Source: JAVBLQ01 sp031553435
GTDB lineage: Bacteria > Bacteroidota > Bacteroidia > Bacteroidales > Azobacteroidaceae
Reading direction: 5' to 3'
Length of the DNA: 19,325 nt
Assembly: GCA_031553435.1 (NCBI GenBank)
Contig: JAVBLQ010000001.1
Span: 1-19,325, forward strand
In this document: positions 13,379 through 19,325 of the stretch, one piece after another
Numbering within the stretch: position 1 is the first letter of the stretch
How the letters are laid out: each line of letters starts with the position of its first letter
Made by a program: the position numbers and the translations under genes
Notes under the pieces: model-generated
The model's input: only the letters and a program-made list of their open reading frames with translations
Told to the model about the DNA's origin: nothing
Database searches by the model: none

Positions 13379-15049
13379 TTACGGCTTAGGCAATATCGGC
13401 GGTTGTTCCTGGCTCTTTGCAACTTTTTGTGTCTCTATTCTTTTTACAAAGAAACATGGTGCAAAACAAGAAACGGGAACTCCTCCGGATTCTGCGCCAC
13501 AAGTTCCATTAAACACAGCGTATGCACCACCACAAGCTTCGAGTTGAGAGAACATGGCTAAAGGTGTGCCTACTAAATCCACTCCGCGAACTAATTCGTC
13601 CGGGCGTCCGTCCGTATAAATGCGATAAACAATTAATGGACTAACATTGAATGAGTTAGGAGAGAATCTATCCGTATTGGTAAATCCACCGGAAACTTCT
13701 TTGAAATAATACGCATAAGTTTTTCCCTGGGATTTAGCTTCTTTGATCAACATTTTCCTCAATTCTTCATCCGAATACTTTTGGGTGCTTTCCACAATCA
13801 TGTTGGATTGACGGGAAATCGGAGCTTCTCCGATTTGCGCCCTTCCATGTCCGTTTGAATGAAGGAAACCCTCGATCGGCGTACGACACATCAGGAAGTT
13901 TTTCAAGACTCCGTTTTTAACAATTTCCACTCGTTGAGATTTAATACCCTCATCATCATACACATAGGATCCACTCAAAGTATTATCCTTATATGATTTT
14001 ATTGTGGGATCGAATGTTACGGAAATATGTTTGGGTAAAACCAGTTCGTTAATTTTCTTCTTGAATGTCTGGGCATCCGATTCTTGTTTCATCCGGGATC
14101 CTTCTACGCGGTGTCCGAATATTTCATGGAAAAATACTCCGGCAGCTTCTGCCGACAACAATGCAGGCCCTGTAAATGATTCGACTACAGGCGCTTTCTT
14201 TAATGTAGAAACTTTTTCACTTAAAATTTCGGCTTCTTTAAGCACTTCTTCGTCCGAAGGTAATTCTTCAGGAGAATATGCGAACCATGTTTTATAGAGA
14301 GGCAGTTCCATTCCGTCATCGGCTGTAGCACTTGCAATAAGCATTAATTGATAGCTGATAGAATTCTGGGCAATTTCACGACCTTCCGTATCCACAATAT
14401 AAGTTCTGGATGAAACAGCCTGGAATATTGCAATACCTTCCAGAAGATCATTATTTTTATCGAATACGGCAGAGTATTTTCTTATTTTATCTTCCCAGAT
14501 TTTTGCATCTATTTTTAAATCTCCCAAAGGAGCTTCATAGTATTTATCAGCTTTTTCTTTTGAAAAATCGGGAGATTTATCTTCTTGTTCTACTTTTACA
14601 GCCATATTGGCCTTTACTTGTTCATAGGTTTGAATGCCTTGTTTATACAAATTATCCAATTGTCCCCAGATAGCATTTTTGATCAATTGCGGATTTTTAT
14701 CGGCTGCAACTTGTTCCTGACCTACAGACAAACCTCCGCCATACGAATCACGTAATTCATGCGTATTATCCAATGCATAATCGCCGACTCTGACGGCGCT
14801 TGTAAGGTATGAAGTGGTAGCTATTTCTCCTACAGGAGATTGCAAACGGCCCATTCTTCCTACACAACCGGCAGATTGTATATCTTCCAAACGCAAGAAA
14901 ATATAATATGCAGGTATCTGTTCTTTGTTTAAGATTGTAAAATTACGGTCTAATTCCGACTTCATTGTTTCAAACACAGGGTCTTGTCCATACATAGAAA
15001 CGATGCCGGAAAAGAACATCATGAGAAATATTATTTGTTTCATGCTCAT
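13379..15049 (-). CDS. Exported TldD-like zinc metalloprotease
   Basis: A 556-residue protein. The signal peptide MSMKQIIFLMMFFSGIVSMYG is followed by Gln22. The TldD zinc motif HEIFGH lies in EAAGVFFHEIFGHRVEGSRM (His308, Glu309, His313). The C-terminal NGTCGAESGGVPVSCFAPC carries Cys517, matching the third zinc ligand of E. coli TldD. TldD-TldE cleaves unfolded peptides inside a closed chamber; the E. coli pair is cytoplasmic and matures microcin B17 and degrades CcdA. This copy is exported, so its substrates should be in the periplasm. It starts directly after the stop of the FKBP gene (TAA then ATG) and is followed by its non-catalytic partner. Three Cys residues near the C-terminus (517, 528, 532) and the Pro-rich tail PPILPKP are unusual. 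Confidence 0.92.
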   Translation of the reverse strand: MSMKQIIFLMMFFSGIVSMYGQDPVFETMKSELDRNFTILNKEQIPAYYIFLRLEDIQSAGCVGRMGRLQSPVGEIATTSYLTSAVRVGDYALDNTHELRDSYGGGLSVGQEQVAADKNPQLIKNAIWGQLDNLYKQGIQTYEQVKANMAVKVEQEDKSPDFSKEKADKYYEAPLGDLKIDAKIWEDKIRKYSAVFDKNNDLLEGIAIFQAVSSRTYIVDTEGREIAQNSISYQLMLIASATADDGMELPLYKTWFAYSPEELPSDEEVLKEAEILSEKVSTLKKAPVVESFTGPALLSAEAAGVFFHEIFGHRVEGSRMKQESDAQTFKKKINELVLPKHISVTFDPTIKSYKDNTLSGSYVYDDEGIKSQRVEIVKNGVLKNFLMCRTPIEGFLHSNGHGRAQIGEAPISRQSNMIVESTQKYSDEELRKMLIKEAKSQGKTYAYYFKEVSGGFTNTDRFSPNSFNVSPLIVYRIYTDGRPDELVRGVDLVGTPLAMFSQLEACGGAYAVFNGTCGAESGGVPVSCFAPCFFVKRIETQKVAKSQEQPPILPKP

Positions 15050-15613
15050 TTACTTTTCTACTTTCACTAATTTTATTTCAAAAATCAAGGTTGAATACGG
15101 AGGAATAGTTGTACCTGACCCACCTGATCCATAGCCTAAAGTCCATGGAATCCAAACTTCCCATTTTTCTCCAAGTTTCATATTCTGAAGGGCCACTTTC
15201 CAGCCGGCTATAACATTAGGTATTGGTGAGGGCTTTACCATTACTCCTGTTGTCGGATCCTTGTATGTAAAAGAAGTTCCATCTATTTTGAACATAAAAG
15301 GTGTTGCTGCACTTCCTTTTTCTCTGGAATCAAAAACGGTTCCATTTGTAAGGTAGCCTTTATAATATACTTCAACCAAACTGGTATAAATAGGAGTGAC
15401 ATTTTCTATAGCAGGTTCCAATACCTTATAATATACATACCCCGGGCCACCCGGAATTTCCGCTTTTTGATAGGTTGGGTCATTCCCTTTTGCATTAAAA
15501 GCTGCTTCCTGGGCCTGTTTGTATGTTTCATCTACAGTATCTTCATCATTTTCGCAGGAAGTGAAGAAAAATATTCCTGCCAATAAAACTAATAAATATG
15601 GTAATTTATTCAT
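15050..15613 (-). CDS. FKBP-type peptidyl-prolyl isomerase lipoprotein
   Basis: A 187-residue protein with lipobox FTSC (Cys20) followed by ENDEDTVDE, an acidic run compatible with surface export. Residues about 80-187 are a single FKBP domain: VEVYYKGYLTNGTVFDSREK, VIAGWKVALQNMKLGEKWEV, WIPWTLGYGSGG and the final strand IPPYSTLIFEIKLVKV. The domain catalyses cis-trans isomerisation of X-Pro bonds and aids folding of envelope proteins. A short charged helical linker (YKQAQEAAFNAKG) separates anchor and domain. It sits between lemA (68 bases upstream, with heptad element H in the gap) and the TldD-like gene (no gap), so it is probably co-expressed with the exported protease pair. Confidence 0.93.
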   Translation of the reverse strand: MNKLPYLLVLLAGIFFFTSCENDEDTVDETYKQAQEAAFNAKGNDPTYQKAEIPGGPGYVYYKVLEPAIENVTPIYTSLVEVYYKGYLTNGTVFDSREKGSAATPFMFKIDGTSFTYKDPTTGVMVKPSPIPNVIAGWKVALQNMKLGEKWEVWIPWTLGYGSGGSGTTIPPYSTLIFEIKLVKVEK

Positions 15614-15621
15614 TTCCGGTA

Positions 15622-15675
15622 TTTTACGTTGCGCGTTTTACGTTTAGCTTATGACGACAAAACGTATAACTTTAA
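15622..15675. repeat. Heptad-repeat element H between lemA and the FKBP gene
   Basis: Four 7-base units, ttttacg-ttgcgcg-ttttacg-tttagct (15622-15649), followed by a partly complementary stretch aaaacgtataactttaaa (15659-15675 region) that can pair with cgtttt at 15634-15639. It lies inside an apparent operon, just upstream of the FKBP start at 15613. Confidence 0.55.
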
Positions 15676-15681
15676 ACATGA

Positions 15682-16272
15682 TTAAAATTCAACTTTAGGA
15701 GCCGTCTTGCTTCCTTCTTCCGCCTGGAAATAAGGTTTGGCTACAAAACCACCGATTCCGGCAACAACGTTGTTCGGGAATTTGCGGATCAAAGTATTGA
15801 ATACTTTGGCTACATCGTTAAAACGTGTTCTTTCCGTTGCAATGCGGTTTTCGGTTCCTTCCAATTGTGTTTGTAAGGATAAGAAATTTTCATTGGCTTT
15901 GAGTTCCGGATAGTTTTCCGTAATCATCATCAAACGGCCTAATGCCTGGCTCAATTGTCCCTGGGCAGCCTGAAATTCCTGTAATTTTTCCGGTGTCATA
16001 TTGGTAGGATCAACCGTCATCTGAGTAGCTTTGGCACGGGCAGAGATTACAGCATCCAAAGTGCTTTGCTCATGCGTGGCATAACCTTTTACTGTGGCAA
16101 CCAGGTTAGGAATCAAATCGGCGCGGCGTTGATATTGGTTTTCAACATTTCCCCATTGAGCGGTAACAGTTTCTTCTTCTGTTACAATATTATTATAGAC
16201 TCCTGTATACCAGAAAAATAATATAGCAACGATTCCAACAATTACAAGAATTGCAATCAAAGATTTTTTCAT
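15682..16272 (-). CDS. lemA: LemA family membrane protein
   Basis: A 196-residue protein with one N-terminal membrane segment (residues 4-22, SLIAILVIVGIVAILFFWY) and a helical LemA domain: YNNIVTEEETVTAQWGNVEN, QYQRRADLIPNLVATVKGYA and the C-terminal RFNDVAKVFNTLIRKFPNNV. Length and motif order are normal. LemA proteins are coiled-coil membrane proteins of poorly defined role, elsewhere often encoded next to HtpX-type proteases or TPM-domain proteins; neither is here. The gene begins 10 bases after glyS, so it should share the glyS transcript, and it heads the envelope-protein part of this operon (FKBP, exported TldD/TldE-like). Confidence 0.93.
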   Translation of the reverse strand: MKKSLIAILVIVGIVAILFFWYTGVYNNIVTEEETVTAQWGNVENQYQRRADLIPNLVATVKGYATHEQSTLDAVISARAKATQMTVDPTNMTPEKLQEFQAAQGQLSQALGRLMMITENYPELKANENFLSLQTQLEGTENRIATERTRFNDVAKVFNTLIRKFPNNVVAGIGGFVAKPYFQAEEGSKTAPKVEF

Positions 16273-16282
16273 TGTATCTTAA

Positions 16283-17824
16283 TTATATTTGTTTCAATAA
16301 ATTTTTCATGCTCACTTTATCCGCAATAATATTTTCGAGATCGGATATTTTCACACGATCTTGTTCCATTGTGTCACGGTAACGGATGGTTACGCAATTA
16401 TCATTCAATGAATCATGATCGATAGTGATACAATAAGGAGTTCCGATAGCATCCTGACGGCGGTAACGTCTTCCGATAGAATCTTTTTCGTCATATTGGC
16501 AATTGAAATTGAATTTCAGTTTATCCATGATTTCTCTTGCTTTTTCCGGAAGTCCGTCTTTTTTTACCAAAGGCAAAACGGCTAATTTTACGGGCGCTAA
16601 TGCTGCCGGAAGTCTCAACACTACACGAACTTCTCCGTCGGGCAATGTTTCTTCGCAATAACAACCTGCCATCAGACTTAAAAACATGCGGTCGACTCCA
16701 ATCGATGTTTCAATAACGTATGGAACATATGACTTGTTCAGATCAGGATCAAAATATTGTATTTTTTTGCCGGAATATTTTTCGTGACTGCTTAAATCAA
16801 AATCCGTACGGGAATGAATTCCTTCTACTTCTTTGAAACCGAAAGGCATATGGAATTCTATGTCTGTGGCTGCGTTGGCGTAGTGAGCCAGTTTGTCATG
16901 GTCATGGTAGCGATATTTCTCATTGCCTAATCCTAATGCTTTATGCCATTTCATGCGGGCATCTTTCCATTTGGCAAACCATTCGAGTTCTTCTCCGGGA
17001 CGGACAAAAAACTGCATTTCCATTTGTTCGAATTCTCGCATGCGGAAAATAAACTGACGGGCAACAATTTCGTTGCGGAAAGCTTTACCGATCTGAGCGA
17101 TACCAAAAGGTATTTTCATACGGCCTGATTTCTGTACATTCAAGAAGTTAACGAAAATACCTTGCGCCGTTTCGGGACGAAGATATATTTTCGTAGCTCC
17201 ATCGGCAGTAGAACCCATTTCTGTAGAGAACATCAGGTTGAATTGGCGAACTTCCGTCCAGTTGCGTGTTCCGGAAATCGGACATACAATTTCGTAATCT
17301 ATGATGATCTGGCGAAGCTCTTCCAAGTTACTATCATTCAATGCTTTTGCAAAACGGCTATGAAGTTCTTCCTTCTTCGTTTCATTTTCCAATACGCGGG
17401 GATTGGTTTCCCTGAATTTTTGTTCATCAAAAGCATCTCCGAATTTTTTGGCTGCTTTTTCAACTTCTTTATTGACTTTATCTTCGTATTTTGCAATTTG
17501 TTCTTCGATCAGCACATCGGCACGATAGCGTGTTTTCGAGTCTTTATTATCAATCAACGGATCATTGAAAGCATCCACATGTCCGGAAGCTTTCCAGATG
17601 GTCGGATGCATGAAAATAGCAGAATCAATACCTACTACATTTTCATTCAGCAAAGTCATACTGTCCCACCAATATTTTTTTATATTATTTTTTAATTCAA
17701 CTCCATACTGACCGTAATCATAAACTGCTCCTAATCCATCATATATTTCCGAAGAAGGGAATACAAATCCATATTCTTTACAGTGAGAGACCAGTTTTTT
17801 GAAAACATCTTCTTGTTGTGCCAT
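16283..17824 (-). CDS. glyS: Glycyl-tRNA synthetase (class II, dimeric type)
   Basis: A 513-residue single-chain GlyRS of the alpha2 type that also occurs in archaea, eukaryotes and Gram-positives, not the alpha2beta2 type. It opens DVFKKLVSHCKEYGFVFPSS and IYDGLGAVYDYGQYG. Residues 214-227 read YLRPETAQGIFVNF; motif 2 is GKAFRNEIVARQFIFRMREF (about 247-265); motif 3 is ETSIGVDRMF (372-381), with GVDR. The anticodon-binding domain covers about 405-505 (APVKLAVLPLVKKDGL, GRRYRRQDAIGTPYC). It charges tRNA-Gly. The segment from about 110 to 175 is the Lys/Glu-rich insertion normal for this type. It heads the minus-strand operon and is divergent from trpS. Heptad element I lies just upstream, inside the probable leader. 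Confidence 0.97.
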   Translation of the reverse strand: MAQQEDVFKKLVSHCKEYGFVFPSSEIYDGLGAVYDYGQYGVELKNNIKKYWWDSMTLLNENVVGIDSAIFMHPTIWKASGHVDAFNDPLIDNKDSKTRYRADVLIEEQIAKYEDKVNKEVEKAAKKFGDAFDEQKFRETNPRVLENETKKEELHSRFAKALNDSNLEELRQIIIDYEIVCPISGTRNWTEVRQFNLMFSTEMGSTADGATKIYLRPETAQGIFVNFLNVQKSGRMKIPFGIAQIGKAFRNEIVARQFIFRMREFEQMEMQFFVRPGEELEWFAKWKDARMKWHKALGLGNEKYRYHDHDKLAHYANAATDIEFHMPFGFKEVEGIHSRTDFDLSSHEKYSGKKIQYFDPDLNKSYVPYVIETSIGVDRMFLSLMAGCYCEETLPDGEVRVVLRLPAALAPVKLAVLPLVKKDGLPEKAREIMDKLKFNFNCQYDEKDSIGRRYRRQDAIGTPYCITIDHDSLNDNCVTIRYRDTMEQDRVKISDLENIIADKVSMKNLLKQI

Positions 17825-17835
17825 CTTTTTTTTGA

Positions 17836-17870
17836 GTTATACGTTATAGGTTATAAGTTCTACGTTAATT
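17836..17870. repeat. Heptad-repeat element I upstream of glyS
   Basis: Five units in strict 7-base register: gttatac (17836), gttatag (17843), gttataa (17850), gttctac (17857), gttaatt (17864). The block begins 12 bases upstream of the glyS ATG (minus strand, 17824), probably within its leader. No inverted partner is nearby. Confidence 0.7.
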
Positions 17871-17930
17871 TTTTAGAATTGCAAAGTAAGTGAATTTTTC
17901 AATACAAATGAGTATCAGGGCGCTGTAAAA

Positions 17931-17962
17931 ATTGCGAAATTCTGTTATTTATAGTAATTTCG
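17931..17962 (+). promoter_or_regulatory. Candidate trpS promoter
   Basis: ATTG (17931-17934) and TAATTTCG (17955-17962), 20 bases apart, are each one mismatch from the Bacteroidota -33 (TTTG) and -7 (TAnnTTTG) elements. The spacing is right. Both boxes fall largely within the 10-bp inverted repeat described separately. For glyS in the opposite direction I see only a weak -7-like TTACTTTG (17889 to 17882). Confidence 0.45.
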
Positions 17963-17965
17963 CAA
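17932..17965. promoter_or_regulatory. Perfect 10-bp inverted repeat in the glyS-trpS divergent region
   Basis: TTGCGAAATT (17932-17941) and AATTTCGCAA (17956-17965) are exact reverse complements, separated by 14 bases. The half-site centres are 24 bases apart, a little over two DNA turns. This suits either a dimeric regulator's operator or an RNA stem. It covers the candidate trpS promoter boxes. Confidence 0.5.
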
Positions 17966-17968
17966 ACT

Positions 17969-18060
17969 AATTGAAAGTTGAAAATTGAAAATTGAAAATG
18001 ATTTTCGATTTTGTCAGACACAATTCTTAACTTTCAATTTTCAATTTTCAATTTTCAATT
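17969..18060. repeat. Heptad-repeat inverted element F, 29-bp stem next to the trpS start
   Basis: Both arms are built from the 7-base unit ttgaaaa (or its complement). 17969-17997 pairs with 18032-18060 over 29 positions with only one G-U pair, around a 34-base loop. The right arm ends one base before the trpS ATG (18062), so in the mRNA the start codon lies directly at the base of a long hairpin. Its open frame encodes the spurious FNFQFSIFNFQF extension of trpS. Confidence 0.85.
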
Positions 18061-18061
18061 T

Positions 18062-19054
18062 ATGAAAGAGACAGTACTTAGCGGCATCCGTCCGACCGGA
18101 AATTTACATTTAGGAAATTATTATGGTGCATTAATCAATTTTGTCAAGATGCAGGAAGTCAATAATTGTTTTTTCTTCATTGCCGATTGGCATGCATTGA
18201 CCACCCATCCGGATCCTTCCATGTTACATACAAATGTAAAAAATGTGCTGTCGGAATATCTCGCAGTCGGGCTTAATCCTGAAATATCAACAATCTATAT
18301 CCAAAGTGACGTTAAAGAAATCGCAGAATTATACTTACTGCTTAACATGCACGCTTACTTGGGAGAACTGGAAAAAACTGTTTCTTTCAAGGAAAAAGCT
18401 CGTAAACAACCTGAAAATGTAAATGCCGGCTTGCTAACTTATCCGGTTTTGCAGGCCGCGGATATTTTGGTTCATCGTCCTAGCAAAGTACCTGTAGGAA
18501 AAGATCAGGAACAACACCTGGAGATGACCAGAAACTATGCCAAACGTTTCAATTTCAAATATGGAGTAGAATTTTTTCCGGAACCGACCGCTTATAACTT
18601 TGGTAATGATTTAATTAAAATTCCGGGATTGGATGGCAGTGGAAAAATGGGTAAATCAGAGGGGAATTGCATTTACTTGTATGACGACCCAAAAACAATT
18701 GAAAAGAAGGTAAAAAAGGCGTTGACCGATCAAGGTCCGACCGAACCGAACCAGACAAAACCGGAATGTATTGAAAATCTTTTCACCATCCTGAAAATTG
18801 TCTCTACTCCGGAAGTTGTCGATCATTTTGAGGAAAAATGGAATACCTGCGAAATCCGTTACGGTGACTTGAAAAAGCAGTTGGCCGAAGATATTATCAA
18901 AGTGACAAATCCTATCCGTGAACGCATCCTTGATATTCAAAGCAATGACGAATACTTGCGTAAAGTTGTTCGCGAAGGAGCTGATAAGGCTCGTGAGAGT
19001 GCCTCGAAAACGCTGACGGAAGTGCGTAAGATTATGGGATTTAAGGGATTTTAA
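18062..19054 (+). CDS. trpS: Tryptophanyl-tRNA synthetase
   Basis: A 330-residue class I synthetase of normal TrpRS length. The start MKETVLSGIRPTGNLHLGNY holds the HIGH-type signature as HLGN (16-19). GKDQEQHLE (147-155) and the tryptophan pocket region LLTYPVLQAADIL (124-136) are typical. The KMSKS loop is present as SGKMGKSEGN (193-202), i.e. KMGKS. The C-terminal helical anticodon-binding part ends VRKIMGFKGF. It attaches Trp to tRNA-Trp. An ATG at 18011 would add 17 residues, but these are encoded by the arm of a repeat element, so 18062 is chosen. It is divergent from glyS and followed by repeat hairpin G. Confidence 0.97.
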   Translation: MKETVLSGIRPTGNLHLGNYYGALINFVKMQEVNNCFFFIADWHALTTHPDPSMLHTNVKNVLSEYLAVGLNPEISTIYIQSDVKEIAELYLLLNMHAYLGELEKTVSFKEKARKQPENVNAGLLTYPVLQAADILVHRPSKVPVGKDQEQHLEMTRNYAKRFNFKYGVEFFPEPTAYNFGNDLIKIPGLDGSGKMGKSEGNCIYLYDDPKTIEKKVKKALTDQGPTEPNQTKPECIENLFTILKIVSTPEVVDHFEEKWNTCEIRYGDLKKQLAEDIIKVTNPIRERILDIQSNDEYLRKVVREGADKARESASKTLTEVRKIMGFKGF

Positions 19055-19061
19055 TTTTTTT

Positions 19062-19125
19062 AAATGGAAAATGGAAAATGAAGAATGTTTGCGCACGAAA
19101 TCATTTTCCGTTTTCCATTTTCAAT
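19062..19125. repeat. Heptad-repeat inverted element G after trpS
   Basis: The unit is atggaaa, period 7. 19062-19081 pairs with 19101-19120 at 19 of 20 positions (a single A-C mismatch) around a 19-base loop. It starts 8 bases after the trpS stop. It could help end the trpS transcript, although the bases after the stem (tcaattattt) form a poor T tract. Confidence 0.75.
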
Positions 19126-19135
19126 TATTTCAAAG

Positions 19136-19275
19136 GTTCCAACGCAGAGCGGCCCCCTAATGGCCTCCCCCAATTACTCCGCAACTCTGGCTGTGTTAAA
19201 AGGAATAAAATAACCTTGCGGGTATGGAGTTGTCTGCGTTGACATGCCCTTGGATCCGTTTCACAACGGAAATGT
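19136..19275. other. Locally GC-rich foldable region, possible structured RNA
   Basis: No plausible reading frame covers 19129-19325. Unlike the other gaps, 19136-19250 is G+C-rich. CAACGCAGA (19140-19148) pairs exactly with TCTGCGTTG (19233-19241). Inside, CCGCAA (19179-19184) pairs with TTGCGG (19216-19221), or alternatively CAACTC (19182-19187) with GAGTTG (19227-19232). A GGCC/GGCC hairpin (19151-19166) lies on the left side. A 6-bp hairpin, TCCGTT/AACGGA (19255-19270), follows. A long hairpin with a central bubble recalls 6S RNA, but I cannot identify the family or the strand. 19276-19325 is AT-rich with nothing I can support. Confidence 0.4.
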
Positions 19276-19325
19276 TGTTGATTTAATTTAAGTCATTATT
19301 TCACGAATTAATTCTGAGCGACGCA

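Noticed and set aside
14410..14673. Plus-strand open frame of 87 codons within the TldD-like gene
   Set aside because: Shadow of the minus-strand gene; Leu/Phe/Tyr-rich with no signal or domain.
17162..17695. Plus-strand open frame of 177 codons
   Set aside because: Antisense to the glyS catalytic region; Phe/Ile-rich shadow composition.
17882..17908. glyS promoter
   Set aside because: A -7-like TTACTTTG (17889 to 17882) has a TTTG (17908 to 17905) only 15 bases upstream, too close for the usual 19-20-base spacing.
17969..18060. CRISPR array
   Set aside because: The repeats are contiguous 7-base units without spacers and form two complementary arms; no cas genes are present.
18011..18061. 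Seventeen-residue N-terminal extension of TrpRS
   Set aside because: Encoded by the loop and right arm of repeat element F; the conserved TrpRS sequence begins at Met 18062.
18656..19096. Minus-strand open frame of 146 codons
   Set aside because: Antisense to the trpS C-terminal half, starting inside repeat element G.

Overview
The window reads as chromosomal DNA of a Bacteroidota bacterium, most likely order Bacteroidales. Evidence: two promoters of the Bacteroidota type (TTTG, 19-20 bases, TAnnTTTG), starts without clear Shine-Dalgarno sequences, a TonB-dependent receptor next to a DUF4249-type lipoprotein, lipoproteins with acidic residues just after the lipobox Cys, a lipoprotein glutaminyl cyclase, and core proteins (GyrB, S20, glycyl- and tryptophanyl-tRNA synthetases) that look like those of the group. 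No species can be named from the sequence alone.

Layout. Bases 1-414 (minus strand) hold the first 138 residues of a tyrosine-type site-specific integrase that runs off the left edge; its DNA is visibly richer in G+C than the rest. Bases 600-893 encode a tiny membrane protein with an HEMIH zinc-protease-like motif. Next comes a plus-strand core block: tRNA-Glu(UUC)-rpsT, ending in a strong terminator, then gyrB with its own promoter, a cytoplasmic two-domain C26-M19 peptidase fusion, a lipoprotein glutaminyl cyclase, sufE, a short TonB-dependent receptor and a DUF4249-like lipoprotein, mostly overlapping or a few bases apart.

From 9616 to 17824 everything is on the minus strand. In transcription order: glyS, lemA, a lipoprotein FKBP-type prolyl isomerase, an exported TldD-like protease, its exported non-catalytic TldE/PmbA-like partner, rubrerythrin, then a separate unknown surface-type lipoprotein. 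trpS is divergent from glyS at the right. It is followed by a repeat hairpin and a locally GC-rich, foldable, gene-free stretch that may encode a structured RNA.

The most unusual signal is not a gene. Nine gaps between genes, including gaps inside operons, contain short tandem repeats with a common 7-base period. Most are built as inverted pairs, and each site has its own version of the heptamer. One forms a 29-bp stem ending just before the trpS ATG. Another supplies the last codons of sufE and the first codons of the receptor. Two distant sites share a 21-base identity. A second theme is envelope protein processing: the glutaminyl cyclase lies in the same window as two exported proteins predicted to start with Gln after signal cleavage, the known Bacteroidetes 'Q-rule'.
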